Origin: Magnetaquiglobus sp039908105
GTDB taxonomy: Bacteria; Pseudomonadota; Magnetococcia; Magnetococcales; Magnetaquicoccaceae
Reading direction: 5' to 3'
Assembly (NCBI GenBank): GCA_039908105.1
Contig: JAMOBI010000028.1
Location: forward strand, 1 to 23,194
DNA: 23,194 nt
Shown in pieces: positions 7,156 through 13,408 of this stretch; within the stretch, counting starts at the first letter, position 1, and each line of letters opens with the position of its first letter. A program made the translations under genes and the position numbers. Under the pieces are notes generated by a model. That model saw only the letters and a program-made list of their open reading frames with translations. It ran no database searches and was not told the DNA's origin.

Positions 7156-7947
7156 TTACGGCACCGGCTGCAACACCACGCGCCGATTCCTGGCCCGTCC
7201 CTCCTCGGTATCGTTGGTTGCCACCGGCTGACGCAACCCAAGGCCAACGGCACGCAACCGTTCGGCCTTGACCCCCTTGCCGATCAAAAAGGCACGTACC
7301 GCCTCGGCGCGCTTTAACGACAACGTGTCGTTGAAACCAGCGGAGCCGACACTGTCCGTATGCCCCTGAATCTCGACGCGCACAGCGGAATTGTCCTTCA
7401 AGACGCGCACCACCTCATCGAGCATGCCATGCGAGCCGGTCTCGATCTCGTGCTGGTTGGATTTGAACAACAGATTCACCAGCACCCAGCACCCTTCGGT
7501 ATTCACCTTGGCACCAGCCGGTGTATCCGGACAGCGATCCAGATCATCGGTCACCCCATCGCCATCCGCGTCAACCGGGCACCCCTGTTCATCCACCGAC
7601 ACACCGCGCGGCGTATTGGAACAGCGATCCAGATCGTCGGTCACCCCATCCCCATCCGAATCGAGCGGGCACCCCTGTGAATCAACCGCAATTCCCTTCG
7701 AGGTGCCCGGACAGTGATCCTTGATATCCGACACGCCATCGCTGTCGGCGTCGCTCAATTCCGCGCAGAAGTGGATCCCGCCCCGGAAATAGCAGGGCGC
7801 TCCCTTGGCCATCGACTCCAGCTCTTTCGGATCCGCGCCCGGCTCAGGGTCCGGTGCGATGAAACCGGAACAACCGCCAAGCAACTGCACACCCAACAGC
7901 ACCCCCCACAATCGGCTGGACCGTACTACGAACCGGGTTGGATTCAT
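7156..7947 (-). CDS. OmpA-family lipoprotein with thrombospondin type 3 repeats
   Basis: This 263-residue outer membrane lipoprotein has a signal peptide ending in a lipobox, LLGG then Cys26, so it should be lipid-anchored. The middle holds three calcium-binding thrombospondin type 3 motifs of the form DxDxDGVxDxxDxC. They recur every 30 residues, each followed by a PxTxxGxxVxxxGC half-repeat. The C-terminal ~105 residues are an OmpA-like peptidoglycan-binding domain (VNLLFKSNQHEI at the start, IQGHTDSVGS, LSLKRAEAVRAFLIGKGV, ending ARNRRVVLQPV). It would tie the outer membrane to peptidoglycan. The ATG at 7947 is preceded by AGGGAG at a slightly long spacing; an upstream in-frame ATG at 8016 would add 23 non-signal residues and is unlikely. 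It has no close partner: its 3' end is 120 bases from ppnP and it has a long gene-free region upstream. Confidence 0.88.
   Translation of the reverse strand: MNPTRFVVRSSRLWGVLLGVQLLGGCSGFIAPDPEPGADPKELESMAKGAPCYFRGGIHFCAELSDADSDGVSDIKDHCPGTSKGIAVDSQGCPLDSDGDGVTDDLDRCSNTPRGVSVDEQGCPVDADGDGVTDDLDRCPDTPAGAKVNTEGCWVLVNLLFKSNQHEIETGSHGMLDEVVRVLKDNSAVRVEIQGHTDSVGSAGFNDTLSLKRAEAVRAFLIGKGVKAERLRAVGLGLRQPVATNDTEEGRARNRRVVLQPVP
7531..7740 (-). repeat. Tandem 90-bp coding repeats (thrombospondin type 3 units)
   Basis: Near-identical units begin at 7531, 7621 and 7711, exactly 90 bp apart, inside the OmpA-type lipoprotein gene. The first two units share long identical stretches (ACAGCGATCCAGATC, TCGGTCACCCCATC, CGGGCACCCCTGT); the third is more diverged. 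They encode the 30-residue calcium-binding repeats and suggest recent duplication within the gene. Confidence 0.8.
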
Positions 7948-8643
7948 GAATCGGAAACTCCCTGGCATCTGGCCATGCAACCGGATGGGTTGCACACATG
8001 ACGAATGCATCATCATTCAGGATCTTCGCTCGACGACCCTGCCGGGGCACCATGCGGCGAAATCAACCATCCGCTCAACTCCAGGCAATCGATACGTCGG
8101 ACAAAAAACGGTTTCATTCATACATGATCCGGTTCAATTACAGCCTCTGTCCATTCTCGTCAAGGGCATCCCTTCGACACCACCCAAGAGCCCTATCGAA
8201 ATCCAGCCCCGCATGCCGCCGAACCATTCGATAATACGTTCAATAATGGCATCTTAACCAATTTGACACCCGTGGGCGCCCCCTTTCCAACGCCGTCAGC
8301 TTTCCACCATCCGATAACAGGGTGGCTCGCCGATCCGCTATTGCACCCATCTGCATGGCAAGTCATCTGAAAATCCGGACACATCAAAGAGTTCTCCAGG
8401 ATGCAGACCCGAACCCATTCCATCCGAAATGCCGGCATGGCGTTTGCTAAAGTACCCGCAAACCAGAAAACATCACCAAAGAAACCGGATGCAAGGTTTG
8501 ATTAACCAACTGATAAACAAGAATTCAATAAAGATTACGTTAAATTATTGTCACAGTTGGCAACACTTTTTGGCTAGAAGCCAAGGTCAAGCCCCCGACG
8601 CCTGCCCCTGCGCTTTAAAAGTCACGAAAAGGGAGATCGGATC
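7948..8643. other. Gene-free stretch between divergent genes
   Basis: About 700 bases lie between the starts of the divergent lipoprotein and amidase genes. Short open frames here have no start-site or family support. The right half, especially about 8500-8580, is AT-rich and probably holds the amidase promoter, but I cannot pick out a convincing -35/-10 pair. No tRNA, clear small-RNA structure or repeat was recognised. Confidence 0.5.
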
Positions 8644-9729
8644 ATGTTGGAACGACGATTTGTTCTCAAAGCTCTGGCGCTTTCCATGGGTGGTTTGATG
8701 CTGCCGGCATCGATGGTGCATGCAGCCATGTCCAGACCGCGCATCACCGATGTGCGCTTCTCCAGCACGCCCAATCGGACCCGCATCATCTTCTCGTTGA
8801 ACCAAGAGGTGAAGCACTCCCTGGCCACGCTGCAAAATCCGGATCGCGTGGTGCTGGATCTGCAGGACACCGAACTGTCATCCGATCTAAATCTGCTCTC
8901 CTTCTCCGATCCGATCGTGCGAAAAGTGCGTACCGACAGCCTGGGAAACGGCTCGATGCGCGCCGTCTTCGAGCTTCAAGAGGAGGCCACCAGCCGCATC
9001 TTTTTGCTCAAAGACAAAGAGAACAATCGTCCCCGTCTGGTGGTGGAATTCACCGCTTCCGAAAATGAAGAGGAGGCCAGCAACCAGGCTGAACAAGCGC
9101 CCGTCAAGACGGTCAAACCGGTAGCCGCCCGCAAGGGGAAACGAGACATCGTCATCGTGCTCGATCCGGGACATGGCGGCATTGATCCGGGTGCCATCGG
9201 CGCCGGCGGCGTCAAAGAGAAAGATGTCGCCCTGGCGGTCGCCAAGCAGGTAGCCCGCGAGATCAACGCCATGCCTGGCTACAAGGCGATCCTGACCCGC
9301 AGTGACGATCGTTTCGTCGGTTTGAACCGACGCACCGCCATTGCCCGCAACAACCAGGCTGACCTCTTCATCAGCCTGCACGCCGATGCCTTCCACATCC
9401 CCTCGGCGCGCGGCGCTTCGGTCTACTGCCTCTCCGAAAAAGGACGCCGCAACGCCATGCCAGCCAATCGCCGCTCGCTGATGCTTGGAAATACGGTGCT
9501 ATCCGCCATTGCCAATACGCCGAGTCTCTCGCTGCACTTCAAAACCACCAAACAGGCCCGCTTCGCGGTGCTCAAAACCCAGGAAATCCCCTCGGTGCTG
9601 GTCGAGATGGCCTTCTTGAGCAATCGCCAGGAGGAGATGCTGCTCCGCAAAAGCTCCCACCAAGCTTCGCTGGCCAAGGCGGTCTCAACCGGTGCCAAAA
9701 ACTTCATCCAGAAAACCGGACTGGCATGA
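8644..9729 (+). CDS. AmiC-like N-acetylmuramoyl-L-alanine amidase, short catalytic domain
   Basis: This 361-residue periplasmic enzyme cuts the bond between MurNAc and the peptide stem and normally serves daughter-cell separation. The signal peptide carries a twin-arginine-like RRFVLK, so Tat export is likely, as for E. coli AmiA and AmiC. Residues 30-138 form an AMIN domain that targets the protein to the septum or cell wall. After an acidic linker comes Amidase_3 (from about 167) with zinc ligands His177 (DPGHGG), Glu192 and His246 (SLHADA), and catalytic Glu321 (VLVEMAF). The distance from His246 to Glu321 is only 75 residues, roughly 35 fewer than I recall in E. coli AmiC. The missing part corresponds to the blocking helix that keeps those amidases off until EnvC or NlpD binds. 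GGGAGA sits 7 bases before the ATG. It is monocistronic and converges with the mod genes. Confidence 0.9.
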   Translation: MLERRFVLKALALSMGGLMLPASMVHAAMSRPRITDVRFSSTPNRTRIIFSLNQEVKHSLATLQNPDRVVLDLQDTELSSDLNLLSFSDPIVRKVRTDSLGNGSMRAVFELQEEATSRIFLLKDKENNRPRLVVEFTASENEEEASNQAEQAPVKTVKPVAARKGKRDIVIVLDPGHGGIDPGAIGAGGVKEKDVALAVAKQVAREINAMPGYKAILTRSDDRFVGLNRRTAIARNNQADLFISLHADAFHIPSARGASVYCLSEKGRRNAMPANRRSLMLGNTVLSAIANTPSLSLHFKTTKQARFAVLKTQEIPSVLVEMAFLSNRQEEMLLRKSSHQASLAKAVSTGAKNFIQKTGLA

Positions 9730-9821
9730 GTCGATTGGATGGTTAATACAAGGATACCCCCCAATACAGCTGGATAACCGAAAAACCGCGCAGGTTGTAA
9801 TAATTATAGAGCTATCAACAA

Positions 9822-10904
9822 TTACTCTATTAATGCAACCGACTTGACCTGCAGCCACACCGGCTTGCCGGGGGTCAACTCCAGATATGCGGCGGAACGA
9901 CGGGTGATGCGTGCCACGAAGGGCGTATCCCCCACCATCACCCGGACCAGAGAGTTGGCCGGATGCCGATCCCCTGCCAGGCCGCTCACCACGCCGGAGA
10001 GCGCATTCTGAATACTGGTGCGGGTTTGCGGATCCAACGCCAGGCTGACATCCCGTGCCAGGATGCGCACCCGCGCCGGCGTACCGATTTGAACCCCATG
10101 ATCGCGAATCCAGAGGGATCCACCGGGAAAATCGGCCCGGCACAAATGCCACGCCGCATCGCGCGCACCGATCACCGTTTCCAGCACCACACCGCTCTCC
10201 TCGCCCAGCCGTACCGGGGTATCCAGACGCGCCAACGTGGTTTGCAGCGGCCCCTCGGCCACCACCCTGCCTGCTTCCAGGACCACCAGATGGTCGGCCA
10301 GACGGGCCACCTCGTCCGGGGAGTGGCTCACATAGACCACCGGCATGACCAACTCCCGGTGCAGCCGTTCCAGAAAAGGGAGAATCTCCCGTTTGCGTGC
10401 CGCATCCAGGGCTGCGAGCGGCTCATCCATCAGCAACAGTTCGGGACTGACCGCCAGGGCACGCGCGATCGCCACCCTCTGCCGCTCCCCGCCCGATAGC
10501 GTCACAACCCGTCGTTCCAACAACCCTCCGATGCCCAACAGCTCGATGGCCCGATCCAGAGGAACCCGTCGCAATGCTTCCGGCACCCGTTTCAGGCCGT
10601 AGATCAGATTCTCCTGGACATTCAGATGGGAAAAGAGCGCGGCATCCTGAAACACGTAGCCGATCGGGCGACGATGAGGCGGACAAAAAATTCCGCGCGC
10701 TTCATCCTGCCACACCTCCTTGCGCATGCGCACCACCCCTGCCGGCGGACGCTCCAGGCCAGCCAGGATGCGCAACAGGGTACTTTTGCCCGATCCGGAG
10801 GGACCGAACAGCGCCATCACCCCCCGATCGGGCCAGGTCAGATCCACCTCCAGGGAGAAATCCCGGCGGATCAGGCGGCAGGCAATATGAATCCGGTCGT
10901 TCAT
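9822..10904 (-). CDS. modC: Molybdate ABC transporter ATP-binding protein ModC
   Basis: This is the 360-residue ATPase of the molybdate importer. The ABC domain has Walker A GPSGSGKST (34-42), Q-loop FQD (85-87), signature LSGGE (136-140), Walker B LLLMDEP with Asp160 and Glu161, and switch His194. The last ~65 residues (from NALSGVVSGL) form a TOBE/MOP molybdate-binding domain, which separates ModC from most other ABC ATPases. Length and layout match E. coli ModC. Its ATG overlaps the modB stop by four bases, so the two are translationally coupled. It is the last gene of the mod unit; its 3' end faces the amidase gene across 92 AT-rich bases in which I see only a weak TAGAG/CTCTA inverted repeat. 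Confidence 0.93.
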   Translation of the reverse strand: MNDRIHIACRLIRRDFSLEVDLTWPDRGVMALFGPSGSGKSTLLRILAGLERPPAGVVRMRKEVWQDEARGIFCPPHRRPIGYVFQDAALFSHLNVQENLIYGLKRVPEALRRVPLDRAIELLGIGGLLERRVVTLSGGERQRVAIARALAVSPELLLMDEPLAALDAARKREILPFLERLHRELVMPVVYVSHSPDEVARLADHLVVLEAGRVVAEGPLQTTLARLDTPVRLGEESGVVLETVIGARDAAWHLCRADFPGGSLWIRDHGVQIGTPARVRILARDVSLALDPQTRTSIQNALSGVVSGLAGDRHPANSLVRVMVGDTPFVARITRRSAAYLELTPGKPVWLQVKSVALIE

Positions 10905-11575
10905 GCGCCGTCACGCCGTTTTTGCGCCCAGTGCATCACGAGCAACACCAGAAACGAAAAGAGCACCAATCCGCCGGCCAGACCGTGGGCCTGGGTGTAC
11001 TCCAGGGCTTCGACGTGGGCGTAGATCCTGACCGAAACCACCTGTGTCGCATTGGGAATGTTGCCACCAATCATCAGCACCACGCCGAACTCGCCGATGG
11101 TGTGGGCAAAGCCGAGCACGGCGGCGGTGATGAAGCCGGGTTTGGCCTGAGGGATGGCCACGGTGAAGAAGGCATCGAGCGGTGAGGCGCGCAGCGTGGC
11201 CGCAGCCTCAAGCGGCCCGGAACCGATCGCCTCGAAGGCGTTCTGGATCGGCTGCACCACAAACGGCAGGGAGTAGATCACCGAAGCGACCACCAACCCG
11301 GCGAAGGTGAACGGCAGATGGCCCCACCCCAACGCGTGGGTCAAACGTCCCAACCACCCTTCCGGCCCCATGAAAAGCAATAAATAAAATCCCAACACCG
11401 TGGGCGGCAGGATGAGCGGCATGGCGACCAGGGCCGAGACCGGCCCTTTCCAGAACGAGCGGGTCCGGGCCAGCCACCAGGCCAGGGGCGTGCCGAGCAC
11501 CAACAGCACGAGGGTCGTGACCGTGGCCAGTTTCGCAGTCAGCCAGAGGGCTGCCCAATCAGAGAAGTCGAGCAT
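10901..11575 (-). CDS. modB: Molybdate ABC transporter permease ModB
   Basis: This is a 224-residue inner membrane permease with about five hydrophobic segments. It has the binding-protein-dependent permease (EAA) loop, here EAAATLRASPLDAFFTVAIP at about residues 142-161, which docks on ModC. MPLILPPTVLGFYLL and GFAHTIGEFGVVLMIGGNIP are patterns I associate with ModB. Length fits the family. AAGG four bases before the ATG (11580-11583) is the ribosome site. A perfect 15-bp stem-loop starts only 4 bases upstream of that site, so translation of modB may depend on how this structure folds or is processed. The stop overlaps the modC start. Confidence 0.93.
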   Translation of the reverse strand: MLDFSDWAALWLTAKLATVTTLVLLVLGTPLAWWLARTRSFWKGPVSALVAMPLILPPTVLGFYLLLFMGPEGWLGRLTHALGWGHLPFTFAGLVVASVIYSLPFVVQPIQNAFEAIGSGPLEAAATLRASPLDAFFTVAIPQAKPGFITAAVLGFAHTIGEFGVVLMIGGNIPNATQVVSVRIYAHVEALEYTQAHGLAGGLVLFSFLVLLVMHWAQKRRDGA

Positions 11576-11586
11576 GTCGCCTTGTG

Positions 11587-11650
11587 ATCGTGGAACTCTC
11601 GTCCGAGAGTTCCACGATTGGGGGGTGAGGGGGTTCTCCCCCCATGATGC
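11587..11650 (+). repeat. Hairpin repeat, copy A (modA-modB gap)
   Basis: A perfect stem, ATCGTGGAACTCTCG (11587-11601) with CGAGAGTTCCACGAT (11604-11618) around a 2-base loop, is followed by a G-rich tract and the core TGAGGGGGTTCTCCCC (11626-11641), then CCATGATGC. The core itself can fold GGGGG on CCCC. The same unit recurs in opposite orientation at 13175-13239 (copy B): the ten bases GAGTTCCACG and all 16 core bases are identical. It resembles REP-type intergenic repeats and fills most of the 87-base gap between modA and modB. Confidence 0.75.
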
Positions 11651-11659
11651 AAATTTGCA
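11648..11659. promoter_or_regulatory. 12-bp palindrome next to the modA stop
   Basis: TGCAAATTTGCA is a perfect palindrome, just downstream of the modA stop, with ATGAT and ATCAT flanking it imperfectly. It could bind a regulator or end the stem-loop region of the neighbouring repeat. No known binding site is recognised. Confidence 0.25.
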
Positions 11660-11662
11660 GGA

Positions 11663-12442
11663 TCATTCGTACCCAAAAGAGCGCAACACCGTTTGCGCTG
11701 CCTCACTTCGCAGATGGGTCAACCAGGCTGAAGCTGCCGGATTCTCCCGCCCTTTGGTCAACAGAATCGCCTCCTGCCGGATTGGACGGTGCAACGCAGC
11801 CGGCACCAGCCAACCGGATCCTTTGGCGATCACGCCGTCGCGCATCACCTGGGAGAGGGCCAGAAAACCGATCTCGGCATTGCCGGAGGCCACAAAGGGG
11901 TGAACCTGGGCAATATTCTCGCCCTGAACGAACCTGGGGCGCAACCGTTCGAGCAGACCCCGTTTTTCCAACACCTCGATAGCCGCCGCACCATACGGGG
12001 CCAGTTTCGGATCGGCAATCGCCAGATGAGCGAATGTGCCCTTGGCCAGCACCTCGCCCTGATCGTCCACCCAACCCGCGCGTTTGGACCAGAGGATCAA
12101 CCGACCGGTCGCGTAAACGAAACGGCTGCCGGAGACCCCCAACCCCTCTTGTTCGAGCTTGGCCGGGGTCTCCTCATCGGCGGAGAGCAGCACCGCAAAA
12201 GGCGCACCGTTCTTGATCTGGGCATAGAGCTTGCCGGTCGAGGCGGCAGAAAACAGTACCGTGTGACCGGTCGCGGCAGTGAATCCTTCCGCAATCTTCT
12301 GCGCCGGCGCGCTGAAATTGGCCGCCACCGCCACTTGGATTTCGGCGGCGTGGAGCGGGCTGGTCATCAAACCGAACGCCACGAACAGCCTCAGAAACCA
12401 GATGAGACACGCTCCAGCAACACTCCCCCTCAAGATTGCCAT
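11663..12442 (-). CDS. modA: Molybdate-binding periplasmic protein ModA
   Basis: This 259-residue solute-binding protein starts with a signal peptide (hydrophobic core at about residues 9-28) cut after LHA near residue 32. The mature part begins EIQVAVAANFSAPAQKIAEGF and keeps the ModA landmarks: SAASTGKLYAQIKNGAPF, LLSADEETPAKLEQEGL, the NAEIGFLALSQV segment and the C-terminal WLTHLRSEAAQTVLRSFGY. It captures molybdate (or tungstate) and passes it to ModB/ModC. The ATG at 12442 lies 13 bases inside the end of the parE-like gene, with only a weak AAGAAAG upstream, so it may depend on ribosomes arriving from the toxin gene. The stop is 87 bases from modB, a gap largely filled by repeat copy A. 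Confidence 0.92.
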   Translation of the reverse strand: MAILRGSVAGACLIWFLRLFVAFGLMTSPLHAAEIQVAVAANFSAPAQKIAEGFTAATGHTVLFSAASTGKLYAQIKNGAPFAVLLSADEETPAKLEQEGLGVSGSRFVYATGRLILWSKRAGWVDDQGEVLAKGTFAHLAIADPKLAPYGAAAIEVLEKRGLLERLRPRFVQGENIAQVHPFVASGNAEIGFLALSQVMRDGVIAKGSGWLVPAALHRPIRQEAILLTKGRENPAASAWLTHLRSEAAQTVLRSFGYE

Positions 12443-12723
12443 GCTTTCTTCAGTTCTCTGGCCGCATGGATGATTCTCAAAATCACGATACCTTGGGAAT
12501 CAAGTTGATACAAAATAAGATAACTCCCGAACGACAATCCTCGCACACCTGCCCCCAACATCGGATAGGCCTTCCCCATCCCAGGTTGCGTCGCAAGCAA
12601 AGCCAATAGACGTTCGATGTGATCGATCCAGCCATCCGCGCGGACGATGGAGTCTTGGGCAATATAGCGCCAAATATCCTCCAAATCCCGTTTGGCACGG
12701 ACATCATACAGAATCCGACTCAT
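12430..12723 (-). CDS. RelE/ParE-family toxin
   Basis: This 97-residue protein fits the ParE/RelE toxin fold: an N-terminal helix pair (AKRDLEDIWRYIAQDS, ADGWIDHIERLLALLA), then the strand block QPGMGKAYPML, VRGLSFGSYLILYQLD and the closing VILRIIHAARELKK. ParE-type members poison DNA gyrase, while RelE-type members cut mRNA. The sequence looks closer to ParE (GSYLILY, LRIIHAARE), but target choice cannot be read with certainty. Its ATG overlaps the antitoxin stop by four bases (ATGA), the classic arrangement for matched dosage. Its own stop lies 13 bases inside modA. I preferred 12723 over an in-frame start at 12750 because the longer form begins well within the antitoxin gene and adds nine unrelated residues. 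Confidence 0.85.
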   Translation of the reverse strand: MSRILYDVRAKRDLEDIWRYIAQDSIVRADGWIDHIERLLALLATQPGMGKAYPMLGAGVRGLSFGSYLILYQLDSQGIVILRIIHAARELKKAWQS

Positions 12724-13001
12724 ACCGGATTGATCCGATCCGCTTCCCATTCGCGATGCAGCGCCTGCTTCAAGGATTGCAAATCCAAAGAGATCCGAGG
12801 CTCACCCTCACATTCGGCAAGTGCCTGACGCAACATTTCGATCCGGTTTTGGTCCTCCTGGTCTTCAATTGCGGTTTGCAGTTCTTGACTGGCCATTCCA
12901 CGAATCGCCGCTTCGACAAACGCTTCCGGTGAATCGAATGCCGGCAAAAACGAACGAACAATGGTCGTAGCCTGTTCCGACAAGGTGATCGTCATGCTCA
13001 T
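12720..13001 (-). CDS. ParD-like antitoxin of the TA pair
   Basis: This 93-residue acidic protein lies directly upstream of the ParE-like toxin gene. The first ~40 residues (MTITLSEQATTIVRSFLPAFDSPEAFVEAAI) look like a ribbon-helix-helix DNA-binding module followed by helix. The rest (about 45-93) is charged and helical, as expected for the toxin-wrapping tail. By analogy it neutralises the toxin and represses its own promoter. AAGG seven bases before ATG 13001 supports this start over the ATG two codons later. Family assignment rests largely on size, position and the N-terminal pattern; a different antitoxin family with the same layout is possible. Confidence 0.75.
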   Translation of the reverse strand: MSMTITLSEQATTIVRSFLPAFDSPEAFVEAAIRGMASQELQTAIEDQEDQNRIEMLRQALAECEGEPRISLDLQSLKQALHREWEADRINPV

Positions 13002-13017
13002 CGAGCTACCTTCAAGT

Positions 13018-13063
13018 CTTATAGAAAGTCATTCAATAGAAGCGTCATCCATTGAGCATCCAT
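13018..13063 (-). promoter_or_regulatory. Possible promoter/operator of the toxin-antitoxin operon
   Basis: On the minus strand a TATAAG (13018-13023) would serve as -10, giving a very short leader before ATG 13001; no good -35 is visible. Just upstream, CATCCAT occurs twice (13046-13052 and 13057-13063), spaced 11 bases apart, one helical turn. That layout suits a ribbon-helix-helix repressor binding its own promoter. Tentative. Confidence 0.25.
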
Positions 13064-13174
13064 CAGGCTGCCACCGTTTTCCAAGATGCTGCGTCACCAT
13101 GATAGCCTGTTCAATACCACGAACCCAAGAAAAATCGCCACACCCGGACCGACCCAACTGCCCATCACCCCAAA

Positions 13175-13239
13175 GCATGATGGAGGGGAGAACCCCCTCA
13201 CCCCCGACCGTGGAACTCATAAAGCACGAGTTCCACGGT
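13175..13239 (-). repeat. Hairpin repeat, copy B (upstream of the TA operon)
   Basis: Read on the minus strand this is the same unit as copy A: a 12-bp perfect stem (ACCGTGGAACTC at 13207-13218 with GAGTTCCACGGT at 13228-13239, loop of 9), then a G-rich tract, the identical 16-base core (13185-13200 on the plus strand) and CCATCATGC. In both copies the hairpin lies on the outside and the core on the inside of the modA-parDE segment, so together they form an inverted pair. The loop has diverged between copies while the stem is kept, which suggests that the structure matters. Confidence 0.7.
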
Positions 13240-13336
13240 AAATAAATACCCGATCAACCTGACTGCCAGAACTCTCCAATCCATCGCCAGGACCGGGCTT
13301 TCTGACCGACAGATTGGTCTTGAAAGGACAATCCCT

Positions 13337-13364
13337 TTGCGCCCCAGCGAGCGTGGAGTATGGT
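13337..13364 (+). promoter_or_regulatory. Possible recN promoter
   Basis: TTGCGC (13337-13342) and TATGGT (13359-13364), 16 bases apart, are a passable sigma-70-type pair about 45 bases upstream of recN. I did not find a convincing LexA box (neither the CTG-N10-CAG type nor the GAAC-N7-GTTC type) nearby, although recN is SOS-regulated in many bacteria. Confidence 0.25.
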
Positions 13365-13408
13365 AGAGTGGAGATGAACCGCAACAAATCCGGAGTCTGT
13401 GCCTTATC

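Larger units (their letters stand above)
13002..13408. other. Intergenic region with repeat copy B and likely divergent promoters
   Basis: About 400 bases lie between the divergent antitoxin and recN genes. It contains, from left to right, possible antitoxin promoter elements with a CATCCAT direct repeat, unassigned sequence to about 13170, hairpin repeat copy B, and a possible recN promoter. I see no supported gene. Confidence 0.5.

Noticed and set aside
7531..7740. Possible CRISPR array from evenly spaced repeats
   Set aside because: The repeats are 90 bp apart, conserved along most of their length, and translate into thrombospondin type 3 calcium motifs in frame.
8017..8640. Short open frames in the gap before the amidase gene
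   Set aside because: No ribosome sites, signal peptides or recognisable motifs; several overlap on both strands as in non-coding DNA.
11587..13239. Complete insertion sequence or transposon
   Set aside because: Only repeat ends are seen; there is no transposase gene and no target duplication that I can find outside the repeats.
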